Below, in pieces: positions 1 through 13,399 of a DNA stretch of 64,000 nt. This DNA is from Aphrophora alni (Eukaryota > Arthropoda > Insecta > Hemiptera > Aphrophoridae). Both the position numbers and the translations under genes were made by a program. The stretch spans positions 84,964,890-85,028,889 of the forward strand of contig OY740774.1 in the NCBI GenBank assembly GCA_963513935.1, read 5' to 3'. The notes under the pieces are model-generated. The model was given only the letters and a program-made list of their open reading frames with translations. It ran no database searches and had not been told where the DNA came from. How positions within the stretch are numbered: the stretch's first letter is position 1; each line of letters opens with the position of its first letter.

Positions 1-403
1 TGCATAGGCAATGCAATTAATTATAGTTAAGCTCTGTATTTGCTGCTAATAGTTAAAAAAGCATACCTGTCAAACGTTTTTGTCTAAGTGGTGTAAAGGT
101 CATTCAACAATTTAAAAAATAAACTAATTTCACAAGGAAATAGTGTACATTGTAAACTTTAAATTCCGAAGCAATTTAACTGTTAAGGATCATCAGTGCT
201 TATTGTAGTGAAAGAGCTTTGTTGAATTGCTGCCGTGTACATAACAAACTACGTGAGCGACTATTCTTTATAGAGTTACACTTACATACTGTAGTGAGAA
301 TGTGATTTTCCGTTCTAGTTTTAACGCTCAGTACAGTACAAAGTAGGTGGGAACAGGTAATCTAGATTAGTTTGTTATTTTGAAAGTGAAGTTATACATT
401 CTC
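1..403. other. AT-rich non-coding stretch
   Basis: I see no open frame of interest, no RNA gene and no repeat shared with the rest of the window. Confidence 0.5.
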
Positions 404-1090
404 GTATAGGTTAATAGTGTTTGTTTACAGCTAATGAGATTTACTAAATAATAAGATATAATAAAATACAGGTAATGGGAAGTTAATTGTAAACCTCGTT
501 GCTAAATATTATTATTACAAGACTAGTAAATAAACACCAATATTTAGGTGTATTTTAATATACTATTTCTATCAATATATTTTAACCTTCTCTCAAATTT
601 TTCTTTCCACAATATCCTACATCCTACGAATTTAGAAACCCACGAGTAGCCTCTGCTTTATAAATAATCTAACTTGTAAATAAATGGACATTTATAAAAG
701 TTTATTTGCATTAATTATTTCTCGTTACTATTTCAAACTACGTCGTCTGAAAAAGAAAAAAAAATATTGTCTTCTAATAGACCTGAGATGCAAATTTGTA
801 TATCGGAATTATCTAAACAGAAGTTTTATATTTTTAATTAGATTTATAATGAAAAGATAAGAGTGGTTGTATTCTCATTAGTGTTTTGATCGATTAAATT
901 CTCAATAAAAAGAAATATCGAGAAAAGGGGTCTAAGTCTTGTGTAACGATGGGAGCTTTTCTGAAGGACGACTTCTTATTCTTTTCTCTTTCTATCCCAC
1001 TCCGTCTTCGATTTCTTCAGTAATTGAAGATCTGGTAAACCTCTTAAATCCCTATTATTTAGTTTTATAAATAAAGAACTTCATGTCAAT
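404..1090 (+). repeat. Dispersed repeat family R1, copy 1
   Basis: Two parts recur elsewhere. The first (about 404-630, with the words ttaatagtgtttgt and gggaagttaattgtaa) matches 8806-9030. The second (about 885-1085, with aagtcttgtgtaacgatggg and a run of tttctc-type pyrimidines) matches 4000-4240 and 12770-13030 on the same strand, and 31190-31510 and 36985-37160 in inverse orientation. A patch near 725-760 also has an inverted counterpart near 31440-31500. There is no coding capacity and no terminal repeats that I can define, so this looks like an old non-coding mobile family of unknown class. Confidence 0.6.
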
Positions 1091-2616
1091 TTTTTTGTTT
1101 ATAAGAAAGTATATTCTGATCTTTAAGGGAAATTATGGGCAGTTCTGTTTCGTTGTAAAAAACTCCTGATTTTATTTCATTAAGGAGAGAAATTAAAGGA
1201 AAAAATTTGTTTATATCATTTTTTTTTAAAGAGTCAATGTTCTGGATTACTTATACAAAGTGACTTCCCTTTCATCAAAACAAAGAAAATAGTTCAAACA
1301 AAACTCGAAAAACAAAAATAAACGTAAACATCGTCGCTAAATGGAACCTAATCTCATTATTTCTCTTCAAATATTCATAAAGAAAACATAACTTCCTATG
1401 TGAAGAAATGAGAAAGATATAACTGTCTATTATCTCAAACTTTTATTCTTGTTCTCTTTCATTTGAAACCAAAACATAAAATATATCTTATTTTAACTTA
1501 CTTAAATATTCTTCCACAATGTTGTAGGTCTGAAAATGGTATTAGAGACATTTTATATTTGTCCTTGTATTAAATGCTGTATTGTACAAAATTTAGCTAT
1601 GTGTAACTTTTTCATTTCTGTTAAACCGGAAAAAAAAACCAAGCCAAACTAACATGCGATTATGTAGCTGACGGAAATACAGGGGGAAAAAATTATCTGG
1701 TTTGTGCAGCCTCAAACAAACAATTTGAAAAATTAAACATTTTTCAGCAATCATTTTACGAAACACTTTTCGTTTTTATTTACTAAGTGATAACTTTAAT
1801 TTAATTGTTAACTAAAGGACAACCATATTAATAAAGTGTTATTCCTTTTGTATAATAATTACTTCTTTAGTCTGAACTACAAGACTTTTCAACAATCCCA
1901 GTTTTTGAGTTTTTGGAAATGTAAACTGCTTAAGATAGTTTTAAGAATATCATCAAACGTTTCTGTAATCAAACAATGATTTTTCTCAAAATTGATTTTT
2001 CTGTATGAATTACGACACTACAGTTACTTTGAGGGTGGAGGAGGGTAGTTAAATTACAACAGGTAACACATTACTTGATATTAATAATAGAAATATACAT
2101 AAAATATTTTTGTTGCATCAGGTAAATGAATACTGGTAATTTTTTTCAACCTTGTTATTTCACTTGTCAATGGAATTCATATTGATGGATGTAATTTTTT
2201 TAGTAGTACTTAGTGCTTATGTCAATTCTTACTTATTTCCATAAATAATTCCTATTTCGGGGGATATATTTTATCCTCAAATTTTTGTGAAAAATGCATT
2301 GTTTTTCTTGTTTTAATAAATCAAAAAAATATATTCTAAACTCTATGTAAAGATTCAATGATAATTGTATTTAATTGATTACTACGCCATCATTTATTAT
2401 TTGTCCTACTTTTTTTTTCATCTAAGGTTTTTTAATCTTTTCTCCTATGAATTATCATTTATGGGAGAAAAGACAAAGGTCATCAGTAAAATAATTTGAA
2501 GCAGCTAAAAACCACAAATTTTTAATAAGATCCTTATGCGAAACCATGTTATGTATCATCAATTATCTCAATTTACGCTCGTTTCTAAATATTGTATTTG
2601 CATAATGTAAGAAATA
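1091..2616. other. AT-rich non-coding stretch
   Basis: No gene, RNA or clear repeat is seen. The sequence is AT-rich with many homopolymer runs. Confidence 0.45.
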
Positions 2617-3330
2617 CCAACCACGAGGGAAAATCCCAGGAATCAAAGGGATAATGAATGGTTGGAGTAATCAATCACGCTTGACTTAAATCAGTTATTT
2701 TCTACCGGGGCGTGCATAAAGCAGAGAGCAAGCTTAGTCTATACTGCAATACTCAATGTTGCATATAAAATAGTTATACAAGATTTATTACTGTTAGGAT
2801 TTATTACTCTTAGTTATATTACTGTTTTACACTAATTACAGTTTAATCAAAATGTGGAAAAGTGTTTCTTTATTGCTGTATTTTGGTGTTATTAGCTTCA
2901 ATGATGATACAAAATAAAAAAAAAACAAAGACAATAAGTTTAACCTAAATTTGTTGGTGGTTTCTTTGATTAAGAGCGGCCTAAAACACGAAGCTTTGAG
3001 TATGACACACAGTTTTTTTCAGTTTTATCCAACCTCCGGCGCACGTTATATAAACGGTAGTTAAAATTAGTGAATATTCATGGGATTCTGATATAATTGA
3101 ATTGTACTAAAATTTAGCTTCCATGATACAAAACAACATAAATAAAGTTAATAGGTTTTATTAAATACAACCAAATTTTTTTTTTATATTATCTTCAATA
3201 ATGGAAAAAAAATGAAAACTATAAATTTGTCTTATTTAGTTGCTGCTTCTCTGATTAAAAGCGCTAGCTAAAGTTGTTAGTTCGAGACACAGAACTTCAA
3301 TTTTATTTAGGAAATTTATTATTATTCCAA
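2617..3330 (+). repeat. Dispersed repeat block A, copy 1
   Basis: It matches 13400-13900 on the same strand. Shared words include the accggggcgt core, an acagagcaaa/gcagagagca segment and a gtttctttat...tattttgg..ttatt segment. The block also has a weak internal duplication: the piece around 2885-3035 resembles 3195-3310 (gattaagagcgg versus gattaaaagcgc, followed by related cga/gaa words). No coding capacity was found. Confidence 0.6.
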
Positions 3331-3489
3331 ATGGCTGTTGCACGAATGTACAAAGGTACCACTTTAAACAACGGTTTATTAAAATTCTCTAAGTAGCAAA
3401 GTGGCGTCATTGATGTTATAAAACAGAAATGACGTCGTAAGTTTTAATTACTTAATAAAATTCACACTACGTTTACACCAATTAAATAG

Positions 3490-4330
3490 ATAATTTTTAG
3501 TATTTATGTCTCACTATAGTTATTGGTTTTCAATAAATTACAAACTGGACAACCGTGGAAAAATGAAAAACAACCAGAAGACAATCCATGTTTCTGTAAT
3601 TTACAAGTGCAGATTTTCTTTGTTAAATGTCGTTTATCTCAACCCAGTAATTTTATTATTTTTTAAAATCCTAAATAAAATTCCATGAGTGTTCGTTTTG
3701 ATGATCAAGTAGGGGAAACAATTATTTTGCGTCTACTGTATAATGTATAACCATGGCATGTTTTGGTCTAACCTATAAATTAATCTATGTAACTGTAATG
3801 TGATGATCCCCATCGTGTCAGGATAGTATAATGTTTTATCTGAGTTACAGCTCCATCATATGGCTTTAGGAAATCTCATTTACAGTCGTTTCCAAAAAAA
3901 AAATCTCGTTTGTACTACCTCTATCTAATCAATTAAAGAAATATTTTCTGTGGAAAAAATTTAAGAACTTGTTGCATCCAAAACGTAATTCTTCCAACAA
4001 AAGTCAGTATTGAAGCAATTTATCGTCGCTGATAAATACCAATTTACTAAATAGCGATGTCGAGGCAGGATTTAAGACTTGTGTAATGACGGAAGCTTTA
4101 CTTCGGAACCATTTCTTATTCTTCCCTTCCTTCCTCTTCGTTATCTTCAGTTAATTAAGATGAGAATCTTCTCGACCACTATTATTTCAATTAATTTTCA
4201 AATAAAAAACGAGTCTTCATGCCAATTGATGTAATTTCTTTTTCAAAAAATATATATTCAAGAGCTTATTAAAAGTTGTAGACAGTTCTCATTGCCTACA
4301 ACAAAGTGCCTTATTTAATTGTGTATTTTT
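3490..4330 (+). repeat. Dispersed repeat block B, copy 1
   Basis: It aligns with 12055-13170 in the same orientation. The core at about 4018-4155 is the best conserved part, containing atttatcgtcgctgat, cgatgtcgaggcaggattta and agacttgtgtaatgacgga, and it shares its right half with family R1. The copies are clearly diverged and carry different indels, so they are old. Block A precedes block B here, while B precedes A at 12-14 kb, so the two blocks move or rearrange independently. Confidence 0.65.
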
Positions 4331-7300
4331 CCTCATTTTAATAAGAAAGGAATCAATATTGAGTATGTGTAGGGTGTTATAAACTCATGTCCTGTCTGTA
4401 TATCGTTACATTTCAATCATTAAATCAACGAATATGATTGTAAGCACAATTTGTATAAACGTTGTATTTTGATAAACAGCATTAAGAGAAATTTAGTGAA
4501 ATACCCTGTCTGGGAAAATATATTTAATTGCAGCTGTAATAATTCAGTGTATCTTAATAATGGTTTACGTAGGAGTACAATCTCTGTTTCAACAATTTTT
4601 AAGCTTCACAATTACAATTACAATTACAATTCGCAAGTGTATGTATTAGTTTTCATATACACAAATATTGTCAAATATCCGATTAAACCGTATTAATACG
4701 ATGAACATCACGATCAAATAACTATAAAATCAGGATGTTGAAACTTGTTCTTGATATTGTTAAAATTACATTCAGCCAACAACTACAATCTAAAAAAAAA
4801 TATAAAAAATAGATTGGAAAATATTTTTAAATGCTGGTAAAAATTATTTGGAGTAGTTTAAAAAACCATACAACCGATATCGAGAGAATCCATTTAATGA
4901 TTTTAAAGGAATTAATAATTCATATTTAGGTTGCTGATACTGGAAAAAACTAAATAAAACAAATATTGTGAGCGTGAAACAGAGTTTGCTTGGGGGTTGA
5001 ACATTGTGACACATTTACATAACTATCTCCAAAGTAGAATAGGGGCGATTTTCTCGGGTTGTTTATTTGATTTTGAATAAAAAACACGTACATTGCTGCA
5101 GCCCTAATGTCGTTCCATACATTTACAGGGGGAATATTGCCATAGTAGGAAGGATATGTTGAGTGTAATGTGGAATGTTAAGAAACACGCAGCTCTTGTG
5201 TACTCCCTGTCATGAAGTGGCTTTAATTCCCATAGATTCCTTGTAATTATACACGAAAAATAATTTTCTTTCATATTCCGGTTGGTAAGGGTAATATTTT
5301 ATAAACTCTTTTTCATCTCATCTTTGAACTGAAACAAAACTTCTTATAAAGATAATATACACAAAAGTTAAGAACCAACATATTCTGTGGACATCGGTTT
5401 CTGATTTTAGTTGTTTTTAGTGTTTTACGAGATATTGATTATATAAATGTTGAATCAAATTTGGTGCAAATCGAACAAAAGTTGGGATGGCGAAATTAAA
5501 ATCGACAAAATACGCAAAGATTTTAGGTTTTGCTAATAAAATTTGCTTAAAGCGGGATTATCTAAGTTTATACCATTTAAGAGAAAAAAACTTTCAATTC
5601 CTGTTAAATGTGGTTAAAAATTTGGAAGAGTTCTATGTGTCATTCTAAATCCTTAATAAATTGTTTACATTTTTGTTGCTTTATATTTGACTTAAGTCAA
5701 TATTATTTTTTAAATAGTAATCTTATCAGGTTTTAATAAATCAAAATTTTCATTTTATTTTCAGTTTTACAAAGTAAATTAAAAAAAAAAAATATTTTTT
5801 CAGGAGATCGTTAAAATAAGTTGTTGCATAACGTGCCTCAAAATAACAAACACAATGTAACCGAATAATCTCATTTCCGAAAAACATCAACCTATTTTCA
5901 CGTGAAACGTTTGTTATTTGTTTCCTTCCCATAGCAGTATTTTTTTTACAAAAACTACAAATATTTGAGTGCAGAAATGTATATTACCGAATGAAAATCA
6001 GGACAATGATGTAAATGACAAGTAAATATCGATTTGCCTACAAAAATTGTATTAAACAGCTACATATAGGCACTACAATAAATAACAGCCATTATAAATC
6101 TGTCATATATCAAAATGAAATACACGATTTCTTTTATTCAATATCTAGTCTCCCGATAACGAAATGTACACAACTTCATTCCCCCGCCAGCACTTCTTAT
6201 ACATGTTTGAGATGAAGCTATAAATATGAATAGCCGACCTTTGCCTCTTGGATTCCAAATTAACCGAGGGTAGTATGTAAATTAGGTCTATAAATCTGCA
6301 GTGTATAAGCCTACTAAAGGGAATTTGTTACAATCATAAATAAGCTTATAACACGCCCTTATTACAGCTTCAGACACAAAGGAGCGGAGAAATCTAAACA
6401 GAATTCTGTGAGCAAAATTTGGACTGACAGAATAAAAAATCTGCGTCACACTATTGATACGCTGTACCGGTTGATCAGGAATTTATTTGTTTTATTTGCG
6501 GTTTCTCAACAGTTTTCAACCTTGCCAAAACGCAATTGTAAGAAAGATTAAATAAATAAAAAAAAACAAAAAAAACAATACTTTAATATTTGCAACAGAC
6601 AGGCCATCGATATTACTTTCATCGTAATGTCGTAGCGTCTCCTCGTAGTCGCTATGGTTTGTGTTTAGTTGGTTAATTGTGACAATACAAACTGTATTGG
6701 AGATTGAGTTGGATTAAGCAGTCTTAACCATTTCAATGGACCTAATCTAAAACTTTAGGATGATATAGCCAAAAATAAACCAAGGTATTTGACATGTTCT
6801 AAAGTGAAAGTTTTGACGTAGGAAATGTCCAAGTGAAATAGATAATATCCCATACAAAATTAATCAAAAACTAATAAACCAATTAAAGTGAAACTCAAAA
6901 CTTTAAGTGTAAATAACTCAAGAACTCGAATGATAAATAGATTCAGAACACGGATAAGTGCGTTTTATGTCTAAAAGAACAATTCTAGAGGAAGAAAACG
7001 TCGGAAAACTGGAAACTCGGGAAAAGAGAAAAATGAAATTATTAGAATTCGCGATCCTGTGTAGCTCAAGAACTAGAGGACTAGAAGAATAAATCAAGTT
7101 GGATAGTATTCATGAGGACTTTTGGAATAAAACGAGCTTTGCAAAATATAAATTTCACTACAAAAACGAGAGTTTTGGGAATTCCAGGAAAACAGATCAA
7201 ATTAGAAAGTTTCAATTATTAACAGGTAAAATTCTCATCTGGGTAAAGTACAAAATCCAAGGCGCTATACCAACAGCCGTTAACATCTAACACGACCATA

Positions 7301-8805
7301 AATCAGAGTACCAAACTAATTATCAGAATAATTACATAAAGTATAAAATAATAATTAATAAAAATAAATCTTAAAGGGAGAAAAGTGATGAAAAATTCAA
7401 CGTAGAGCAAGGGAAAAATAATTAAAAATTTTAACAATAAAACTAAGCAAGGAAATGGGAAAAAAAAGTAAAGGGAATTTAAAGATTGAAATTGGTACAA
7501 CGATTTTGGTAGAAAAGGGAGTTCTGCAAAAATACACGTTCGTATCGACACACTTGATACAGAAGCCAAGCAGTAAGGTCGCACTCAGCCTATTTCTCAA
7601 CTTTAAATTACAAACTTTTTACAAGTCGGAAATGAATAATTTCTAAATCTTATAAAAGTTCTTTAAAGTTATATTAATTGCAATAGTCTACGATGAAACG
7701 ACTAATAGATTTAAATTCAATAACAGCAAACTAACACAATCTCATGGACATTTGTAGACATTAAATTCAAATAGACAAAGTATCGACGTTTCGAAATAAC
7801 AGTCTATAATAAGAGACATTCAACAAGAACAACTTCAACAGCTATAATCCTTAGTAAGGAGCTACAACAGCTTCAGATTCTTCAAACAAGTGATCCAGGA
7901 AGATACTGGACCAACAGTAAATCTTTCAAGCGGCCATTTAGGGTTTTTGACGCCGTAGACCTTTCAAATAGCGGGACTAGACTGAAGGACTCAGGATTCG
8001 CTCGAATTGAACCGAATTGTAACAATAACTTACTCAAAATTAATGATAATCTAAAATCTAAAATTTATTATGATATTAATTTCAAAATTAAAATTAATAT
8101 TATAAAAAGACAAATATCTCTATTATTAATATATTAAATATAATATTCACAAATTTATCTATGTCTCAATAGGCTAGTTAACTTCAAAAACCTCTTTTAA
8201 TCATAATTACTTGTATGTGCATGTTTTAACCTTTTTTAATAAATATTTTTCAAATATAAGACAGAATATTACGATATATGTATTTGTTTTCTTTAATGTG
8301 TGTAGATTTGATATAATTTGTATTTCGTTTCTTAAACAATTGATTCAATTAACTCATTTATAAAATACTTTATCTACTGTTGTTCTAGTGATTTATTGTG
8401 TTAGTAACTAAGTTCTTTCAAAACCTAAACTAAAGTCAGGGATAACGGTTCTCCAAATGGCATGACTCGAGAGTGAAACAACTCCCCTCAAAGTATTAAA
8501 ACCAAAAGTAAAATCGAAACACACGTAAATTTTTAAGATTTTGCGGAGTACAAACCAGAAACTATGTGTACTCAACAAACTGTTGGTGAGGATCTTTCTT
8601 CGTTTTTCTTCCAACCAAAGACTGAGCTAGTTAAAGGGAAATTCAAATAAAGTAAATTCTCGGTGTTAGTTTGTCAAAGAAATGCCAGAAAGTCCTACTT
8701 AGAAGGAAATGGGAGCGTAAGAAGATCGTCGCTACGTGCAATTTTTCGTTTTCTTCTTAACTTTGGTTATAGTACATGTTAACACGTGCAACAGAGCCCA
8801 TACAT
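4331..8805. other. AT-rich non-coding stretch
   Basis: There is a small (aattac)n microsatellite at about 4608-4631. The short open frames in this stretch (for example 60-93 codons around 5750-5930 and 7099-7646) have no recognisable domain, lean on non-ATG starts and overlap each other on both strands, so I take them as chance. I see no RNA genes. Confidence 0.45.
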
Positions 8806-9030
8806 TCCTTCGTTGTTTAATAGTGTTTGTGTACACGTAACGGGAATTACTAATACAGAGTAATAAGATTTACTAAAATACAGTTAAAGGGAAAGTTAAT
8901 TGTAACTCTCGATGCTAATTATTATTATATCACAAATATTTACAAGTATACATTATACACTGTTAATCAAATGTATTTTAGTTATTCTGTGATTTTTCTT
9001 TTCACATTATCATACGAATTTTAAATGCTC
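8806..9030 (+). repeat. Dispersed repeat family R1, copy 2 (partial)
   Basis: It matches 404-630 in the same orientation, with shared words ttaatagtgtttgtgtaca/tttaca, aataagat, and gggaaagttaattgtaa followed by a gatgctaa/ttgctaa segment. The similarity fades beyond about 9030. It is non-coding. Confidence 0.6.
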
Positions 9031-9650
9031 AACTTGTTACAGAATTTGACATCTACAGTAATAGAAAAAGGCTTAATTACTGGAGGCATAAACTATTTTA
9101 TTCTGTCATGAATTTTCAAAATTTGTGGCAATCATACAGCAGTAATGGGACAATACAAATGGAATTATATAATGACAGAACAAAGCTTCATGAGAGCAGG
9201 TCAGTTTTAGAATTTATGCGAAGTTTGTTTCTGACACCTTTGATTTGTCTACTCTGGTCAAACTGTCACGACTAAAGTTAAAATATCAACTGTAACTTTT
9301 ATACTTTTCTGTCACGAAACTTTGCTTTCTCTCCTGGAGAATTTCATGTTTGTTAAGCAGCTTTTGTAATTTACGTTGTTCATCGATTAGTTTTATTTAA
9401 TTTCAAAAAATGAGGAATTTCTGTAAACAAACTTAAATATCAGACAATGCTTGTACAAAGTCGAGTTTATATTTTATCCGATTGTAATCGACATCACACG
9501 AGTGCATTCTTAAATTCACGAGTGACTACTGGACCTCGGCTTTCTAGCTGCCAGTAGTGAGATAACTACAGTTTGAAAGTTTTTATCGAAAATTTGTACG
9601 AATATAATTGGTATTGAATTATATATATCAGAACCAAAGGTTTTTATATA
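9031..9650. other. AT-rich non-coding stretch
   Basis: No gene or repeat is recognised in this interval. Confidence 0.4.
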
Positions 9651-10406
9651 TACAGGGGTGGTGAAAAGTCCCGGAACGGGTTAATATTTTTTTAACCGTT
9701 ACAGATGGAACTATATAACTTGGTACACTGTTACTGGGCATATAACACGATTTTACCACAATTTCAATGAGCCGCTACCGCTTCGGGGGGACGGCCCACA
9801 AGGAGTCAGAAGAAAATCTTAAATGAGAGCGTGGGTCGAGTTGTACATCAAATTAAAGGTCTAATTTAGTAGAATACAATGCCTCAAATCCGACTTCAAA
9901 AGGTTCACTCTAAACAAAATTGCGGCGTTTTAAAGTTTATGAAAGTTACAATGGCGTTGAGTGTTAAAGATAGCTGGAACATGTTTACTCGGTACAGGTT
10001 TCAAAACAAACGCCCAGAAATCAGTTTTGAAGCTATAAAGCTATTTTTTAGAGTTCCACTTGACCCTTAACCTATAATGGGGGACGGCCCACAAGGAGTC
10101 GGAAGAAAATCTTTAAAGAGAGCATAGGTTGAGTTGTACATCAAATTAAAGGTGTTTATTAGCACAGTACAATGCCACAAATCCGACAACCGAGCCGGAA
10201 ATGGCAGCCATTCAAAGATGGCATGAATTTGAAATACTATCTATAACACTCAACGCCATAGTAACTTTCATAAACTTTAAAACGCCGCCATTTTGTTTAG
10301 GGTGAACCTTTTGAAGTCGGATTTGCGGCAATGTATTCTACTAAATTAGAGCTTTAATTTGATGTACAACTCGACCCACGCTCTCATTTAAGATTTTCTT
10401 CTGACA
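9651..10406. mobile_element. Foldback-type element with direct and inverted internal repeats
   Basis: The left end reads caggggtggtgaaaagtccc. Internally, 9785-9895 and 10079-10190 are direct repeats (both start with ggggacggcccacaaggagt), and 9807-9973 recurs as its near-perfect reverse complement at 10237-10403, so the element can fold back on itself with 167-bp arms. A shorter relative lies at 42515-42790 and begins with a similar gggtgtttgaaaa word. The small open frame at 9879-10070 lies within one arm and is not convincing as a gene. The superfamily is undetermined; both flanks are TA-rich (tatata), but I could not fix a target duplication. Confidence 0.65.
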
Positions 10407-12054
10407 TATATAATATTACATATATATAAACTGTGAGGTGTGCCTCATCTAGCAATTTTTCTTTAACATTACGTGTTCACTGTGTGCTGGGGTGCAATCC
10501 GACGGCTGCTCCCAATGTGTTTATGGCCTGGAGAGGTCCAAAGGTGAACACACAAATAGGAAGCCTTACTGACTATCAAAGTTTTCATGCTGGGCTTCTC
10601 TCCACTCCACCTCCCTATTATACATCGTGCTCTACGTGCCTTATAATGTTATTTCATTATGTGTACGACGCATGATAACGTTCAATAAAAACATATATCA
10701 ACTGCTGTTTTTCTATTGACACATGAAATCAATTACTTGACGTTTATTGAATTCACTTCCCTTTGTTCAGCAATAGAACACAGAAACCTTGTCTCTTACA
10801 TTGACTACTTCACGATTTACACAGATCGCGGCAACCATGAAGTGACCCTTCAGAAACAGAATGCATGAAACACATTCAGACTGTTCTAATAGTATCATCG
10901 ACAAAAGTCTTTCTATCAGTTTTCTCAACGAATCCAAGATAAATTGGTTGGTCCATATTTGGATGATTCTTCCTCATTCTTCTTCGACTTTTCGATCAGT
11001 AGCTGGAAAGTAACCCTTATAGGCCTACACCAACCTAACCAAAGTAATATATCGCGAAGTAGTTTAACACTATCCGTTTTGATTATATGATTACAATTAT
11101 TAAATTGTTATTACATGTTTTTGCATCGCTTATTTAATGATGAATAATACTCCAGCTTAAAGTATATATATTACGCTCTACTCTGTAAATTTTTTTTCTC
11201 TCATACATATAAGTTACATTAAATTTCAACTACGAACATGCTGTCACAGTGTTCACAAACTGAATATTAATTATCAGGAGTGGATGTCTCATTGTTGACA
11301 GAGACTGGCTTGATGCTAATTTATATCCATTTCTTTTAATCAAAAGTTAAAAGCCTGGTGTTGGAAACTATTTGTCTGTTAAATACCTACTATTAGCGAT
11401 AATTAACTATTGTATGTCTCTGATTGAAACTATAACTCTCGAGACATTCAATATATCTATGTGTTATAACTCAGGTTAAAGTTCTTTTTTGGTTTTATTT
11501 AAACTATGCTACGTATTATCAATTTATTACAATTTAAAAATTTAATTGTTCCTAAACTTCAAGGTTCACAAAACATTCTTTAAATGTCATACGTAAGTTT
11601 TGTTTTTTCCGATTTATTAGAGGAAGTGCGGTCATACCTTTTGTTTGGGTTATTAAAGGCTATTATATTAGAAGTGAATTACTATCTAAACATGTTTCTA
11701 AATCACTGTCCTGGTTTGTCTGCTAAATAGTGTCTGCCAATGTAAAGATGATTATTTTTATTTCAAATATAAATGTAATATAACACTTATATATATAAAT
11801 ATTTCCATTTGTAACAAATTTACGTATTTTGTGAATTAGAGAAAAATATTTCATTTTATTTAATAAATGAAACATTTATGTGCAATATTATGAAACTATT
11901 GCTAGTATGATTTTTAGTTGATTTATTGATAAACTAATTTAAAATTCTACAATCGGCGGCTTACTAATAGTGAGTACTGATGTGGCAATTCCGAGGGACC
12001 TTAGCTGAATCTACACCCATCTCTATATAGTCCTCCACACTGCGTTCAAAACAA
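10407..12054. other. Non-coding stretch, no feature recognised
   Basis: An 80-codon open frame at 10433-10675 opens with GTG rather than ATG and shows no domain. I see no other candidate gene, RNA or repeat here. Confidence 0.4.
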
Positions 12055-13170
12055 TGCAAAATAAAACTTTCAGTATGTATGTCACACTATAGTTATTGAT
12101 TTTTGATTAAATACAATGTGGACAAAAGTGGAAAACAATACACATCCACTACCAGAAAACAGTCCTGATTTGCGTAATTGATATGTGTCGTGTGCAGAGT
12201 TTCTGCACTAAATAATATTAAGTATCTCAACGTAGTAAATTATGTTTTCTATACAATTTTAAATAAAAGTAAGTAGGTTTGATGATCAAAGAGGGCAAAC
12301 AATTATCCGTCCTCACTTCAAATATATAACCAATATTTTTTTTTCATCTAACCTATCTCTATCTATGTAGATTTAGTGTGATAATAACCATTGTTTTTGT
12401 ATAGTTTGATGTTTTAACAAAGGTGTGTAGTGCAGCTCCTTTATATAGCATTAGAAAATGGCATCTACTGGCGCTTCCAAAAACATACCTCCCCAAATAA
12501 CATCAAAAACATCACGCTTGGTGTGGCCCCTATCTAATCAAATTTAAATTGACGACTTCCTGTGCTAAAACCGTTGAATTTATTTCAATAAAAAACGTAT
12601 TTCTTCAAACATGTCTACAGCGAACATATTATTTACAATCTTTTGGCATACAGAGACAAGATATACTGTATATAATGAAATGTTAAATTGAAACAGCACA
12701 CCCAAAAAAAAAAGAAAAGATTTTGCAATAAGTTGTAATAATGATCTTAAATTAAATGAAGGAGAACACCACGTAAGAATCAGTATTGAAGCAATTTATC
12801 GTCGCTGATAATGTACCAATGTACTAAATTGCGATGTCGAGGCAGGATTTAAGACTTGTGTAATGACGGAAGCTTTACTTCGGAACGATTTCTTATTCTT
12901 CCCTTCCTTCCTCTTCGATATCTTCAGTTAATTAAGATGAGATTCTTCTCAATCCAAATTATTTCACTTTTGAAATAAAAAAAACGTCTCTTCATGCCGG
13001 CATTGCAGGCAAATTGATGTAATTTGTTTTACAAAAAATATATAATCAAATTCCTAATAAACATTTGAGACAAAAATGAACTCCCTTATTTCTTTCCGTC
13101 GGATTTTAATTGTTTTCTCATTTTAATAAGAAAGGAATCAACATTGTCTATATATAGGGTGTTATAAACG
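12055..13170 (+). repeat. Dispersed repeat block B, copy 2
   Basis: This is the counterpart of 3490-4330. Similarity starts at gtatgtatgtcacactatag (compare 3503-3520) and ends at the shared aagaaaggaatcaa.attg segment near 13125-13150 (compare 4345-4362). It is about 270 bp longer than copy 1 because of indels, including an extra stretch around 12600-12770. It is non-coding. Confidence 0.65.
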
Positions 13171-13399
13171 CATGTCCTTCTTTATGTCATTACATTACAC
13201 CCCATAAATAGACGAATACGACCTTTACCACATTATGTAAAACCTTGTACTTTGTTAAAACGTTTAACGTTTTGTGAGAACTTTCTACCCTTATATGCCT
13301 TTAGAGTTTAGAGCGTATTAAAAAATATCCTTTCTCAATAAAATTCTAAGCTAATTACCATCATATCTTATAACGTGCCAGATATACGTGTTTCTTATA

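Noticed and set aside
10433..10675. 80-codon frame in a GC-richer patch
   Set aside because: The start is GTG, no domain is recognisable and there are no splice signals in a supporting arrangement.
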